Positions 30,363-39,858 of a stretch of DNA of 64,000 nt are shown in pieces; position 1 is the stretch's first letter, and each line of letters starts with the position of its first letter. The stretch comes from Corynebacterium singulare (GTDB taxonomy: Bacteria > Actinomycetota > Actinomycetes > Mycobacteriales > Mycobacteriaceae): the NCBI RefSeq assembly GCF_000833575.1, contig NZ_CP010827.1, forward strand, positions 1,599,993 through 1,663,992, written 5' to 3'. The translations under genes and the position numbers were made by a program. The notes beneath the pieces were generated by a model. The model saw only the letters and a program-made list of their open reading frames with translations. It had not been told where the DNA came from and made no database searches.

Positions 30363-31118
30363 CTAGTCAGCATCGAGCTCAGCGACGACCTCATCGCTGA
30401 GATCCATGTTGGTGTACACGTTCTGGACATCGTCAGAGTCCTCGAGCGCGTCGATGAGGCGGAAAATCTTACGTGCGTCATCGGCCTGCAGCGGCACCTC
30501 AACAGAGGCGCGGAAGTCGGTATCGGTGTCATCGACCTCAATATCGGCTTCTCCCAGAGCCTCGCGCACAGCCGGAATATCACCCGGGGCGCAGGTAATC
30601 TCGAACTTCTCGCCGTTATCCTTGACTTCTTCTGCACCGGCTTCCAGTACGGCGAGGAGAATGTCATCCTCGCTCTGCTCGCCCTTCTCTACGAAGACAA
30701 GGCCGGTGCGCGAGAACATGTAGGCCACAGAGCCCGACTCACCCAGATTGCCGCCGTTCTTGGACATCGCCGTGCGAACGTCGGTAGCAGCGCGGTTGCG
30801 GTTATCCGTCAGGCACTCGATGAGCATGGCCACACCATTAGGGCCATAGCCTTCGTACATAATGGTTTCCCAGTCGGCACCGCCAGCTTCCTCGCCGGAG
30901 CCACGCTTGCGGGCGCGCTCAATGTTGTCATTCGGAACCGAGGCCTTCTTGGCCTTCTTAATCATGTCATCGAGGGTGGGGTTTGCCGCGGGATCGCCGC
31001 CGCCGGTGCGTGCCGCGACCTCGATGTTCTTAATCAGCTTGGCAAACTCCTTGCCACGCTTGGCATCGTTAGCCGCCTTCTTGTGCTTGGTAGTTGCCCA
31101 TTTGGAGTGGCCTGACAT
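30363..31118 (-). CDS. YebC/PmpR-family protein
   Basis: A 251-residue protein of the YebC family, which acts as a DNA-binding regulator or, as shown more recently for relatives, in translation of difficult sequences. It starts [20 protein letters not shown], the family hallmark. It has [39 protein letters not shown] and an acidic C-terminal domain. Length fits. Position between tesB and ruvC matches M. tuberculosis (Rv2603c). Confidence 0.93.
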   Translation of the reverse strand: MSGHSKWATTKHKKAANDAKRGKEFAKLIKNIEVAARTGGGDPAANPTLDDMIKKAKKASVPNDNIERARKRGSGEEAGGADWETIMYEGYGPNGVAMLIECLTDNRNRAATDVRTAMSKNGGNLGESGSVAYMFSRTGLVFVEKGEQSEDDILLAVLEAGAEEVKDNGEKFEITCAPGDIPAVREALGEADIEVDDTDTDFRASVEVPLQADDARKIFRLIDALEDSDDVQNVYTNMDLSDEVVAELDAD

Positions 31119-31202
31119 GTCATCCCTTTCGACGTGGATGTGTGAAACTGTTGCAATTATACGGCCCCACCGCCGCCCCCATCACACGGGGTGCCCCGCT
31201 TC

Positions 31203-32066
31203 TTACACGTTCTGCCAGTTGCCGTTCGCTGTCGTTGCGTCGACATCATCCCGAAGAGTGCGGGTCAGCCCTTCTTGCATGGCCACGGCGACGAGCTCAC
31301 CGCGCTGGTTGAAAATCTTGCCTTGCGCCAAGCCCGTACCCGTCTGAGCCGACGGCGACGTCTGGGAATAAAGCATCCACTCATCCGCTCGCACAGGGCG
31401 CAGGAACCACAGCGAATGGTCCAAACTCGCCAACTGAATGCGGTCGCCTTGGTGAGGGAGGAGCGCGGTGCGGATGAGTGTCATGTCTGACATGTACAGA
31501 AGTGCCGCTTGGTGAAGGGACTGGGGGGCGTCGGCAAGCAAGGCCCCTGTGTTGCGGAACCAAATGTGGCGGAAACCCGCGCCCGTCGCTTCCGCGGCGG
31601 AGGCATCACGATCGGCCTCCGGAACTAAGCGAACGTCCCAATCCTCCCATTCCTTGAGGATAATGCGAGTGGAATAGGGTGATTCCGTGATAGTTTCCGG
31701 GGCGGGAACCACGGGCATGGGGTCCTGGTGGTTCGGCCCAGTGTCGCCTGATTTATGAAAACTGGCGATGAGCACAAAAATGAGCCGTTCGTCCTGATAG
31801 ACGCGCACATGCCGGGTGGCAAAAGAGCGACCGTCCCGCACCCGCTCCACGCGGATAGTCGTAGGCTGGCTGGAATCGCCAGGGCCCACAAAATAGCAGT
31901 GCAGGGAATGAGCGAGCTTTCCCTCGACGGTGAGCTGCGCCGCATGAAGCGCCTGCGCCATCGTTTGGCCACCAAATGTTCGTTCAATGTAGGAGGGAAC
32001 AACGGGGCTGCGGAACTCAACGTCGCTCACCTGCTGAATATTTACCGCCTGAGCCACCGATGCCAT
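31203..32066 (-). CDS. tesB: Acyl-CoA thioesterase II
   Basis: A 287-residue double hot-dog thioesterase that hydrolyses acyl-CoA. It has RTFGGQTMAQALHAAQLTV in the first hot-dog and the C-terminal LASLDHSLWFLRPVRADEW and LVAVAMQEGLTR in the second, where the catalytic Asp/Ser/Gln set is expected. GAGGAG precedes the ATG. Matches Rv2605c by position. Confidence 0.92.
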   Translation of the reverse strand: MASVAQAVNIQQVSDVEFRSPVVPSYIERTFGGQTMAQALHAAQLTVEGKLAHSLHCYFVGPGDSSQPTTIRVERVRDGRSFATRHVRVYQDERLIFVLIASFHKSGDTGPNHQDPMPVVPAPETITESPYSTRIILKEWEDWDVRLVPEADRDASAAEATGAGFRHIWFRNTGALLADAPQSLHQAALLYMSDMTLIRTALLPHQGDRIQLASLDHSLWFLRPVRADEWMLYSQTSPSAQTGTGLAQGKIFNQRGELVAVAMQEGLTRTLRDDVDATTANGNWQNV

Positions 32067-32156
32067 TATCCACTCCTCACTTTCACACCTTTATGGCACG
32101 TGCCACACTAACTTCGCCCATACTACTCATAGGCTGGTCTGCCCCCGGATCATGCG

Positions 32157-32169
32157 TAGTATGTTCCGC
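32157..32169 (+). promoter_or_regulatory. Putative -10 element for a leaderless DUF3817 transcript
   Basis: TAGTAT at 32157-32162 ends seven bases before the ATG at 32170, and no Shine-Dalgarno is present. The inference rests on spacing. Confidence 0.45.
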
Positions 32170-32652
32170 ATGACTTCAACCACTCCGCATAGCGTGCACC
32201 GCGTGGCCGCCTACCTCGAGATGTTTACGTGGTCGCTGCTCATTGTGTCGATGATCCTCAAGTACTCCGGCACCACCGCAGCGCTAACCCCCTTTGCAGG
32301 CGGTATCCACGGCTTCGGCTTCCTGTGCTTCCTACTCATGACGGCCCTGGTGTGGATTAACAACCGCTGGTCGTTCGGCGTCGGAGTCCTTGGCCTCGTG
32401 GTCACAGTCATCCCGTTGGCCGCGCTTCCCTTTGCCATCTGGGTGTCCAAGCGCGGCCTCGTTGACGGCCCATGGCGCTTCGCTGATGATGCTGAGCCGC
32501 ACGGTTTCTTCGACAAGATTCTGGCGCAAGCTGTTCGCCACCCAGCTCGCACTGCCATCATCGGCCTCCTTGTCGTAGCCATCGTCTTTAGCGTCCTGCT
32601 AATGCTCGGCCCACCCGTCGATGTCGAGTCCGCCATTGAAAATAATCGCTAA
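32170..32652 (+). CDS. DUF3817 membrane protein
   Basis: A 160-residue protein with four likely membrane helices. The DUF3817 features are RVAAYLEMFTWSLLIVSMIL near the N-terminus, the GIHGFGFLCFLLMTALVWI helix, and LVVTVIPLAALPFAIWV. A last helix (IIGLLVVAIVFSVLLML) follows a basic loop. Function is unknown. In-frame ATGs at 32152 and 32161 are alternatives. Its end overlaps the start of the GT87 gene, so the two are probably co-transcribed. Confidence 0.8.
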   Translation: MTSTTPHSVHRVAAYLEMFTWSLLIVSMILKYSGTTAALTPFAGGIHGFGFLCFLLMTALVWINNRWSFGVGVLGLVVTVIPLAALPFAIWVSKRGLVDGPWRFADDAEPHGFFDKILAQAVRHPARTAIIGLLVVAIVFSVLLMLGPPVDVESAIENNR

Positions 32653-33901
32653 AGTCCCTGCTGTATGGGCCGGCTGGACTGCGGCCAGAGTCCTCCTCAT
32701 CGCCTTGCTCCTCGGCAACACCATGCCCGCGGGGGATCTCTACTACTACTTGGAAGGCGTCTACGGTGAGGATCCCTCCGCCATGACGGAGTATCCACAG
32801 CCGGGAACGTGGCCAACCATTATCCTCGCGTGGCTTACGGGTGATAACGGCGACACGTATCGCGTGGCGTTTACGCTCATGATGCTGCTTGCTGACGCCC
32901 TCTTCCTCGCCCTTCTCCTTCGCAACAATCACCAACGGCGGTCTGTTTTTGCAGCCGCGTGGTTCTGGGTTTTCTTTGGAACGGCAGTCGGCCATGTCTT
33001 TGTCTGGCGCCTCGATTTGTATCCCGGGCTACTCGTCGCAGGTGCTGGTGCTCTGCTCGCCACTCGGCCCCGCATTGCCTCTGCTCTTTTGGCCTGGGCC
33101 ACAGCGGTCAAACTGTGGCCGGGTGTTGTGGCCGCGGGCTTGGTCGGCCGTTCGACCTCGCGGTCGTCGTGGCAGCGCCTCGCGTCCTTCTTCGGCGCTA
33201 TCCTCGCGATCTGCGCGGCGGTCGCCTGCTTCAGCGGGGTGGAACGGCTGTTCTCTCCCCTGACCTATCAGGACGAGCGCGGCCTTCAGATTGAATCTCT
33301 CGCTGCCACGTTGTTTGTCTATCAGGCTCACCATCATCCAGGCGTGTGGGAAATGAACTACGCCGCCTCCAAGAGCTATGAAATCACCGGACCCGGTGTG
33401 GAGACCGCCCTAACCTTCAGCACCATTGCTCTAGCATGCGTCCTGGTGTGGATACTGGCTGTGGCTGCCGTGCGGTTTATTCGCGGCGGGTGGGATCCTC
33501 GTTCTACCGTGGTTTTCTTTCTTGCCGCCATTGTCCTGCTTATCGCTACAAACAAGGTGTTTTCCCCGCAATACATTGTGTGGATCGGCCCTATTCTTGC
33601 CGTAGCTATCCGCGCGGAAGTGCCTCTAGAGTCCGAGGCAGATCGGCGCCTAGCGCCACAGCGCACTGTTCTGAGAACCAGCATGGCTGCTCTCACTATT
33701 GGGGCAGCAGCGCTGGGAGCATACATTTACCCCTATGGCTACGACTATGTGTGGTTCTACGTGGGCGAGCAGGCTGCCCCCGTCTACGCACTCGTTGCTC
33801 GCAACGTGCTTATCCTCATCATGGCCGTCGTCGCACTTGTTTGGCACCGCCTAGAGTTCCGCGCCGCACGGATCGCAGAACGAGCGCCGCAGGTGGCTTA
33901 G
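32621..33901 (+). CDS. GT87-type (DUF2029) polytopic glycosyltransferase, substrate unknown
   Basis: A protein of about 426 residues with some ten membrane helices, of the GT-C superfamily that uses polyprenyl-phosphate sugars. An acidic first loop (AGDLYYYLEGVYG, then YPQPGTWP) is where GT-C enzymes carry the metal or catalytic Asp. AVKLWPGV and NKVFSPQYIVWIGP are motifs typical of GT87 mannosyl- or arabinosyltransferases. It lies beside the PIM operon, so a role in lipoglycan assembly is plausible but inferred. The ATG at 32621 overlaps the previous gene by 32 bases; a TTG at 32636 is possible. Its stop overlaps that of the convergent LemA-like gene by four bases. Confidence 0.75.
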   Translation: MSSPPLKIIAKVPAVWAGWTAARVLLIALLLGNTMPAGDLYYYLEGVYGEDPSAMTEYPQPGTWPTIILAWLTGDNGDTYRVAFTLMMLLADALFLALLLRNNHQRRSVFAAAWFWVFFGTAVGHVFVWRLDLYPGLLVAGAGALLATRPRIASALLAWATAVKLWPGVVAAGLVGRSTSRSSWQRLASFFGAILAICAAVACFSGVERLFSPLTYQDERGLQIESLAATLFVYQAHHHPGVWEMNYAASKSYEITGPGVETALTFSTIALACVLVWILAVAAVRFIRGGWDPRSTVVFFLAAIVLLIATNKVFSPQYIVWIGPILAVAIRAEVPLESEADRRLAPQRTVLRTSMAALTIGAAALGAYIYPYGYDYVWFYVGEQAAPVYALVARNVLILIMAVVALVWHRLEFRAARIAERAPQVA

Positions 33902-34356
33902 ACCTCTATCTGGTTGAGCTCAAAGAACTCCGGAAGCTTTGCCGTGCCACCCAATCGCAGCCACTTCACCGCCGGACGCAGGCGCAGCGCACGAGTATCG
34001 CTCACTGCTTCGTTGTAGAAGCGGTGAGCAAGATGGATGCGCCCTTCGGCGTCGGCAAGCAACGCGGGGAGTGTGTCAAAACGCTGCGCAAGCGCTGTGG
34101 ACAGCTCACGTTCCCGAGTCGTGCGCTCATCGAAATGGCCTTGGGCCAGTTCCGTGGACTCAGCACGGCTAGCGAGCGGCGCCAATTCGGGGGCGAGCGC
34201 ACTCACCACAGCTGCACGTCGATCCAGAGTCGCCTCCAGTTGTGCCAAGGCCGCATCAGTGCGGATATGGAGGGAATTGAGGCGCTGGGCGGTAAACAGC
34301 GCCCACATCGCGATGATGATCACCACGGCCAGAATGATGACTAGTTCAATGGCCAC
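33898..34356 (-). CDS. LemA-like membrane-anchored coiled-coil protein
   Basis: A 152-residue protein. It has an N-terminal membrane helix (LVIILAVVIIIAMWALF) followed by helical sequence with a LemA-like C-terminus (AHRFYNEAVSDTRALRL and LGGTAKLPEFFEL). The relationship to LemA is distant. Its ATG directly follows the pimA stop codon, making it the last gene of the PIM operon. Function unknown. Confidence 0.7.
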   Translation of the reverse strand: MAIELVIILAVVIIIAMWALFTAQRLNSLHIRTDAALAQLEATLDRRAAVVSALAPELAPLASRAESTELAQGHFDERTTRERELSTALAQRFDTLPALLADAEGRIHLAHRFYNEAVSDTRALRLRPAVKWLRLGGTAKLPEFFELNQIEV

Positions 34357-35472
34357 TTATTTCACCCGAACCTTCGTGCCATCAGCGACGGTTTCATACA
34401 CACGCATGACCGCGGCGGCGACATGATCCCAGTCATAGTCACGCGCGCGTTGAGTACCCGCTTGCGTCAAGGCGGCGCGCCTGTCTGGGTTCCTCACGAG
34501 TCCCTCCAATACCCGGGCCAAATCCGTGGCGTCACCATTCCGGAAGAGCACGCCAGCAGGTTCCTCGGACTCGCTGTTGCACACCGCCGCGAAGGCCTCC
34601 AGATCCGAGGCCACCACCGCGCAGCCAGCCGCCATGGCCTCCACGAGCACGATGCCAAAACTTTCTCCACCCGTGTTGGGGGCAACATAAATATCCGCCC
34701 GCCCCAGGATGGCTGCCTTTTCTGCATCACTAACGCGCCCCACGAAGTCCACGCCGGGAACGGTGCGCGGGTGCCCGCCCCCCATGACGGTTACGCGCAC
34801 CTTGTCGGGAAGAAGAGTAAGTGCTTCGAGGAGAATGTCCAAACCTTTTCGCGGTTCATCGAAGCGCCCCAAGAACACAATCTCCACAGGCTTCTCGCTG
34901 TCCACGTCGTCCCAGACGCGTGCGTTGGATTGTTGACGCTCACGGGCATACACCGACGTGTCCACTCCGTTTGGAATGAGGACTGGGTCACCTCCGAGTT
35001 GCTCCACCTGCCAGCGACGCGCCATCTCCGACACCGCAATCCCTCCCCGGATCTTCTCCAGGTACGGACGAAGGAATGGCTTGGCGAGGGTCAAGATGAG
35101 TGAGCTGGAGGCCGAAGCGTGATAGGTGGCCACGATAGGCCCGTGAACCATGGCCAAGGCCGCCATGGAGTAGCTCGGTGAGTTCGGCTCGTGAATGTGC
35201 AGGACATCAAAGTTCCCCTCACGGATGAAGCGCTTGATGTTGCGGCCAACGTGCGGTCCCATGGCCAGTCGCGCGACGGAGCCGTTGTACGTCAGAGGGA
35301 TCGCCCAGCCACCCTTACGCACAAAGCTGGGCACCTGCGTGCTTGACGACGCCGGCCCCAGCACCTCCACATCATGGCCCTGTTCGATAAACACTGTGGC
35401 CAAATCAAGGATGTGGGCCTGAACGCCGCCCGGCTCGTCGAAAGAGTAGGGGCAGACAATACCGATCCGCAT
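34357..35472 (-). CDS. pimA: Phosphatidylinositol alpha-mannosyltransferase PimA
   Basis: A 371-residue GT4 (GT-B fold) enzyme that transfers the first mannose from GDP-Man to phosphatidylinositol at the inner leaflet. It starts MRIGIVCPYSFDEPGGVQAH. Further motifs are HIHEPNSPSYSM, IPNGVDTSVY, FLGRFDEPRKGLDILLEAL, and the E-x7-E region GGESFGIVLVEAMAAG. Operon order thrS, HIT, pgsA, acyltransferase, pimA matches M. tuberculosis Rv2614c-Rv2610c. Confidence 0.96.
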   Translation of the reverse strand: MRIGIVCPYSFDEPGGVQAHILDLATVFIEQGHDVEVLGPASSSTQVPSFVRKGGWAIPLTYNGSVARLAMGPHVGRNIKRFIREGNFDVLHIHEPNSPSYSMAALAMVHGPIVATYHASASSSLILTLAKPFLRPYLEKIRGGIAVSEMARRWQVEQLGGDPVLIPNGVDTSVYARERQQSNARVWDDVDSEKPVEIVFLGRFDEPRKGLDILLEALTLLPDKVRVTVMGGGHPRTVPGVDFVGRVSDAEKAAILGRADIYVAPNTGGESFGIVLVEAMAAGCAVVASDLEAFAAVCNSESEEPAGVLFRNGDATDLARVLEGLVRNPDRRAALTQAGTQRARDYDWDHVAAAVMRVYETVADGTKVRVK

Positions 35473-35487
35473 GGTCGTCTCCTCTCC

Positions 35488-36417
35488 TTACTTTGTCAGC
35501 GTAGGCGGTCGACGACGCTGCATCTGACGTAACTGGCGGCGCCTATCCACATCCTCATTCCACTGTGGCTGCAGCATGTGCCAATCTGCAGGGTGCTGAC
35601 GAATGTTCTCGGCAAAACCATCGGCCATGCGCTGGCAGGTTTCCTGCAGCGTCGTGACTTCCACTTCTGGGCTGACAGTAAGGCCCCAGCCCTCACCATC
35701 GAAGAAGGAATGCACCACATGAAGTGCGGCACCGGTTTCTATGGCGAGTTGCGCTGGACCGGCAGCAACGTTGGCCTCCTCCCCCATGAAATCCACAGTC
35801 ACGCCCGTCCGGGTGAGGTCGCGGTCGGCCAGTAGGCAGACCACGCCACTACGCTCCAACGTTTCTTTGAGGCGCGGGTACGGCGAGGCGGAGCCTCCGG
35901 TCAAGGGCACGACGGTGAAGCCGAGGCTCTCGCGGTAATCCACGAAGGCGTCGAAAAGCACCTCCGGCTTCACTCGCTCGGCGACTGTAGTGAATCCGCC
36001 GTAGTGGTTCACACAAAACACACCCGCCATATCCCAGTTGCCTGAATGCGGCAAGGCAAAGATGACCCCGCGCCCCGAGGCGATCGAGGCATCCGAATGC
36101 TCCTTGCCTCGCATGCCCGTCAGCAGGCGTTCATGGAGCCGAGGATCGGAATGAATCGCAGGAAGGCGGAAAGCCTCGAGCCAATAGCGCATGTAGGAGC
36201 GCATAGAATCCCGCACGAGTTCGCGGGTGACGTTTTCGGGTCCGACGACGCGGCTCAGGTTACGGCGCAACTGCTCCATGCCTTTGCCGTTGTCACTGGC
36301 ATAGTCAGCACCCCGCTCAAAGAGCCACGCAGCTAGGGGCCGCGGAAGGTAGCGCACAATACGCCAGCAGGCAATATATCCGGCGGCAGCAAGGCGCTCC
36401 CGATCCATGAATGCCAT
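35488..36417 (-). CDS. Phosphatidylinositol mannoside acyltransferase (PatA-type)
   Basis: A 309-residue lysophospholipid-acyltransferase-like protein (LpxL/HtrB-related) that acylates a mannose of PIM. The acyltransferase motif is ALPHSGNWDMAG (H-x4-D), followed by VVPLTGGSASPYPRLKETLE and VVCLLADRDLTRTGVTVDFMG. The N-terminus is an amphipathic membrane-binding segment. It corresponds to Rv2611c by place and type. Fifteen bases separate it from pimA. Confidence 0.92.
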   Translation of the reverse strand: MAFMDRERLAAAGYIACWRIVRYLPRPLAAWLFERGADYASDNGKGMEQLRRNLSRVVGPENVTRELVRDSMRSYMRYWLEAFRLPAIHSDPRLHERLLTGMRGKEHSDASIASGRGVIFALPHSGNWDMAGVFCVNHYGGFTTVAERVKPEVLFDAFVDYRESLGFTVVPLTGGSASPYPRLKETLERSGVVCLLADRDLTRTGVTVDFMGEEANVAAGPAQLAIETGAALHVVHSFFDGEGWGLTVSPEVEVTTLQETCQRMADGFAENIRQHPADWHMLQPQWNEDVDRRRQLRQMQRRRPPTLTK

Positions 36418-36449
36418 TGCGAGTCTCTCCCTCTCAGGTCAGAAATGCT

Positions 36450-37076
36450 TTAAAGGTCCTTCATGAAACGGGACTTGGTGTCCTGGCGCGCTGCTTGCCG
36501 CATCCTCTGATAGATGGTGAACAATGAGCCTACCGCCAGCAGCCACAGCGAAATTTCCAGGGCATACGGGACGCCGAGGCCTTCCAGCCCCACGCCGCCC
36601 AGACCAAGAATAAGGCGCTCAGGTCTTTCGACGAGCCCGCCAACCATGGTGAAACCGGAAGCCTCACCGCGGGCCTTGACATAGGAGATCACCTGAGAGC
36701 TGACCAACACCACCATGCAGGCGGCGAAATTCACGGGGTGAGCATGATCGACATACACCATCCAATAAGCAATCGCAGCGAAGAGTGCCCCATCTGTGAT
36801 GCGATCACAGGAGGCATCGAGCGTTGCGCCAAACTTCGAACCACCCGTCGTCAGGCGCGCCATTGTGCCGTCGAGCATGTCAAAAGCGGCGAAAAGGCCT
36901 GACAAGACTGCTGCCGCAAAGAGGTGATCCAGCGGTATAAGGATGACGGAAATAGCGATAGTAACAATGGTTCCGACCACGGTCACTACGTTTGGCGTCA
37001 AGCCCATCTTGAGGAACAGCTTGGCCACGGGTACTACGACCACGGCGGCGGGCTTGCGCCCATGAACACTAAGCAT
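36450..37076 (-). CDS. pgsA: Phosphatidylinositol-phosphate synthase (CDP-alcohol phosphotransferase)
   Basis: A 208-residue integral membrane enzyme joining CDP-diacylglycerol and inositol phosphate. The CDP-alcohol motif DGTMAR...G...D...D is complete in FDMLDGTMARLTTGG and SKFGATLDASCDR. About six helices follow. The ATG at 37076 gives the family's usual N-terminus (MLSVHGRKPAAVVVVPVAKL) and overlaps the HIT stop codon by eight bases. Upstream codons belong to the HIT gene in another frame. Confidence 0.93.
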   Translation of the reverse strand: MLSVHGRKPAAVVVVPVAKLFLKMGLTPNVVTVVGTIVTIAISVILIPLDHLFAAAVLSGLFAAFDMLDGTMARLTTGGSKFGATLDASCDRITDGALFAAIAYWMVYVDHAHPVNFAACMVVLVSSQVISYVKARGEASGFTMVGGLVERPERLILGLGGVGLEGLGVPYALEISLWLLAVGSLFTIYQRMRQAARQDTKSRFMKDL

Positions 37077-37647
37077 GCGCTTCTCCTGGAATGAGTCCCT
37101 CGGCGGCGAGCTCCTCCCACCCCTGCGCCAGCAGGGAGCGGGTATCTTTGAGGAGCTGGGGCAGCACTTTGACTCCATCCACAATAGTCATGAAATTAGA
37201 ATCTCCACTCCAGCGCGGCACAATATGCATGTGGAGATGCTGACCCACAGATCCTCCCGAGGCGCGTCCCAGGTTAAACCCAGCATTGACCGCGTCAGGG
37301 CCGGACACCTTCTTGAGAACCCGGATGGCAGCCTGGGCAAAGCGGAAAAGCTCCTGGGATTCCTCCTCGGTGAGGTTCTCCAGTTCCGATTCTTGGCGGT
37401 ACGGGATGACCATCATGTGGCCAGCGTTGTAGGGGTACAGGTTGAGCACGCAATAAACAAGCTCACCGCGGGCCACGATGAGGCCGTCTTCGTCCGACAT
37501 CTGCGGGATCTCCACAAACGGATTGTGGGCTGTCTTCGGCACGTCACCGGCTCCGCCTTCCCGCTTGATGTAGCTCATGCGGTACGGCGCCCACAGGCGC
37601 TCTAGGCGGTCGGGGGTTCCCAGGCCGGTATCGACGTACTCTTCCAC
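37069..37647 (-). CDS. HIT-family nucleotide hydrolase/phosphorylase
   Basis: A 192-residue histidine-triad protein. The triad is GQHLHMHIVPRW (HxHxHxx). YNAGHMMVIPYRQ and NAGFNLGRASGG are also typical. The M. tuberculosis protein in this position (Rv2613c) is an Ap4A phosphorylase, so the same reaction is likely here (inference). It precedes pgsA with overlapping ends and follows thrS by 54 bases. Confidence 0.9.
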   Translation of the reverse strand: MEEYVDTGLGTPDRLERLWAPYRMSYIKREGGAGDVPKTAHNPFVEIPQMSDEDGLIVARGELVYCVLNLYPYNAGHMMVIPYRQESELENLTEEESQELFRFAQAAIRVLKKVSGPDAVNAGFNLGRASGGSVGQHLHMHIVPRWSGDSNFMTIVDGVKVLPQLLKDTRSLLAQGWEELAAEGLIPGEAHA

Positions 37648-37701
37648 TCTTCGTTGTCTCCCTTCAGCGATTCTTATGATGTCCTCTCAACCATGTCGCG
37701 T

Positions 37702-39765
37702 CTAGACGCGCTCGGCGATGGTGTCCTTGGTCGGCTGGTCATTGTTGCGCTCACGGACCCACGCCTCAATGACGTTCACCGCGGCATCCACCGGCACACC
37801 GTTGACCTGGGTGCCATCGAGGAAACGGAAGGACACGGCACCGGCTTCCACATCGCGTTCACCGGCCAGCAGCATGAACGGCACCTTGCCGGTGGTGTGG
37901 TTGCGAATCTTCTTTTGCATGCGGTCATCGGACGTATCGACGTCGGCACGTAGGCCGCGAGCACGGAGCTGTGCACACACGTCTTCGAGGTGCGGCGCAA
38001 AAGTATCGGCAACGGGGATGCCGACCACCTGGTGCGGAGCAAGCCAAGCCGGGAAGGCACCCGCGTAGTGCTCAAGAAGCACGCCGAAGAAGCGCTCGAT
38101 AGAACCGAAGAGCGCGCGGTGAATCATGATCGGGCGCTGCTTGGTGCCATCGGACGCGGTGTACTCCAGCTCAAAGCGCTCCGGCAGGTTGAAGTCCAAC
38201 TGCACGGTGGACATCTGCCAGGTACGGCCGATGGCGTCACGGGCCTGGACGGAAATCTTCGGGCCGTAGAATGCGGCACCCGCCGGGTCCGGGACCAGGT
38301 CAAGGCCAGACTTTTCTGCCACCGACTGCAAGATCCGAGTAGAGCGCTCCCAAATTTCATCGGAGCCGACATACTTATTCGGGTCCTTGGTGGACAGCTC
38401 CAGGTAGAAATCATCCAAGCCGTAGTCCTTGAGCAGGGAGATGATGAACTCCAGCACCTTGGTCAGCTCTTCCTCGAGCTGCTCGGGGGTGCAGTAAATG
38501 TGGGAGTCATCCTGGGTAAAGCCGCGCGCACGAGTCAGGCCATGGATCACGCCGGACTTCTCGTAGCGGTAGACCGTACCGAACTCGAAGAGGCGCAGCG
38601 GAAGCTCACGGTAGGAGCGGCCGCGAGAGGCGAAGATGAGGTTGTGCATCGGGCAGTTCATCGGCTTGGCGTAGTAGTCCTGCGGCTGCTTGGTGCAGTT
38701 GCCTTCCTCATCCCATTCACCGTCAAGCTGCATCGGCGGGAACATGCCATCGGCATAGAAATCGAGGTGACCAGACTTCTTAAACAGGTCTCCCTTGGTC
38801 AGGTGCGGAGTGGACACGAAGGAGTAGCCGTCCGCGATGTGGCGGCGGCGCGAGTGCTCCTCCATTTCCATACGCACGGTAGCGCCGTTGGGGTGGAAGA
38901 CTGGGAAGCCAGAACCGATCTCATCCGGGAAGGAGAACAGGTCTAGCTCGGCGCCCAGGCGGCGGTGGTCGCGCTTTTCTGCTTCTTCCACCATCGTCTT
39001 GTAAGACTCAAGCGCCTCCTTGGATTCGAAGGCGGTGCCGTAGATGCGCTGCAGGCCAGCCTTGGACTGGTCACCGCGCCAGTAGGCAGCCGAGGAACGC
39101 GTCAGCGTAAACGCCGGGATGTACTTGGTGGTCGGCACGTGTGGGCCACGGCAAAGATCAAACCACTCCACCTCACCGGTGCGCGGGTTGATGTTGTCAT
39201 AGTGGGTCAGGTCACCTGAGCCTACCTCAGCGGCCTCATCAGAATTCGGGTCCACGTTACCCTTGTCCTGCACTAGCTCCAGCTTGAAAGGCTCGTTCGC
39301 CAGTGCTTCTTCAGCTTCCTCAGTGCTGGCGTAAACGTGGCGCTCGAAGCGCTGACCGCCCTTAATGATCTTCTTCATCCGCTTCTCAATCGCTTTGAGG
39401 TCTTCAGGGGTGAAGGGCTCTGCGGTCTGGAAGTCGAAGTAGAAACCATTCTCAATGGCCGGGCCAATGCCCAGTTTGGTGCCCGGGAATTCTGCCTGAA
39501 CGGCCTGTGCCATGACGTGGCCACAGGAGTGGCGGATGACGGCACGTCCGTCTTCTTCGCAGGCGGCAACAGGCGTGAACTCGGCATCAGTATCCGGGGT
39601 GTGGGAGAGATCGTAGAGGGTGCCGTCAGCACCGCGGACAACGACGACTGCTTCGGGGCCCTTGTTCGGCAGCTCATGCTCGCGCATAGCTGCTCCCACG
39701 GCAGTACCGGCCGGGACCGTAATGGGCTCATAGTTCACCGGGACTGCTGGAATCATTTCCGCCAT
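37702..39765 (-). CDS. thrS: Threonyl-tRNA synthetase
   Basis: A 687-residue class II synthetase. It has an N-terminal TGS domain, an editing domain with [13 protein letters not shown], and a catalytic core with [20 protein letters not shown] (zinc Cys) and [20 protein letters not shown] (motif 2). The C-terminal anticodon domain contains [12 protein letters not shown]. The ATG at 39765 (MAEMIPAVP) is chosen with GGAG upstream; the longer frame is only 19 codons. The upstream gap of 93 bases is too short for a T-box leader. Confidence 0.95.
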   Translation of the reverse strand: MAEMIPAVPVNYEPITVPAGTAVGAAMREHELPNKGPEAVVVVRGADGTLYDLSHTPDTDAEFTPVAACEEDGRAVIRHSCGHVMAQAVQAEFPGTKLGIGPAIENGFYFDFQTAEPFTPEDLKAIEKRMKKIIKGGQRFERHVYASTEEAEEALANEPFKLELVQDKGNVDPNSDEAAEVGSGDLTHYDNINPRTGEVEWFDLCRGPHVPTTKYIPAFTLTRSSAAYWRGDQSKAGLQRIYGTAFESKEALESYKTMVEEAEKRDHRRLGAELDLFSFPDEIGSGFPVFHPNGATVRMEMEEHSRRRHIADGYSFVSTPHLTKGDLFKKSGHLDFYADGMFPPMQLDGEWDEEGNCTKQPQDYYAKPMNCPMHNLIFASRGRSYRELPLRLFEFGTVYRYEKSGVIHGLTRARGFTQDDSHIYCTPEQLEEELTKVLEFIISLLKDYGLDDFYLELSTKDPNKYVGSDEIWERSTRILQSVAEKSGLDLVPDPAGAAFYGPKISVQARDAIGRTWQMSTVQLDFNLPERFELEYTASDGTKQRPIMIHRALFGSIERFFGVLLEHYAGAFPAWLAPHQVVGIPVADTFAPHLEDVCAQLRARGLRADVDTSDDRMQKKIRNHTTGKVPFMLLAGERDVEAGAVSFRFLDGTQVNGVPVDAAVNVIEAWVRERNNDQPTKDTIAERV

Positions 39766-39858
39766 GACCTGTTGCGCTCCTTTGCGCTCACGCGCCGCTC
39801 GACATACCTGGCCGAGCAGCACTCATCGAGAAAGTTACAGCGGCTTAGTCTACCCCTC

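Noticed and set aside
39766..39858. Possible T-box or other riboswitch before thrS
   Set aside because: The gap to the upstream gene is only 93 bases, and no T-box core sequence is seen.
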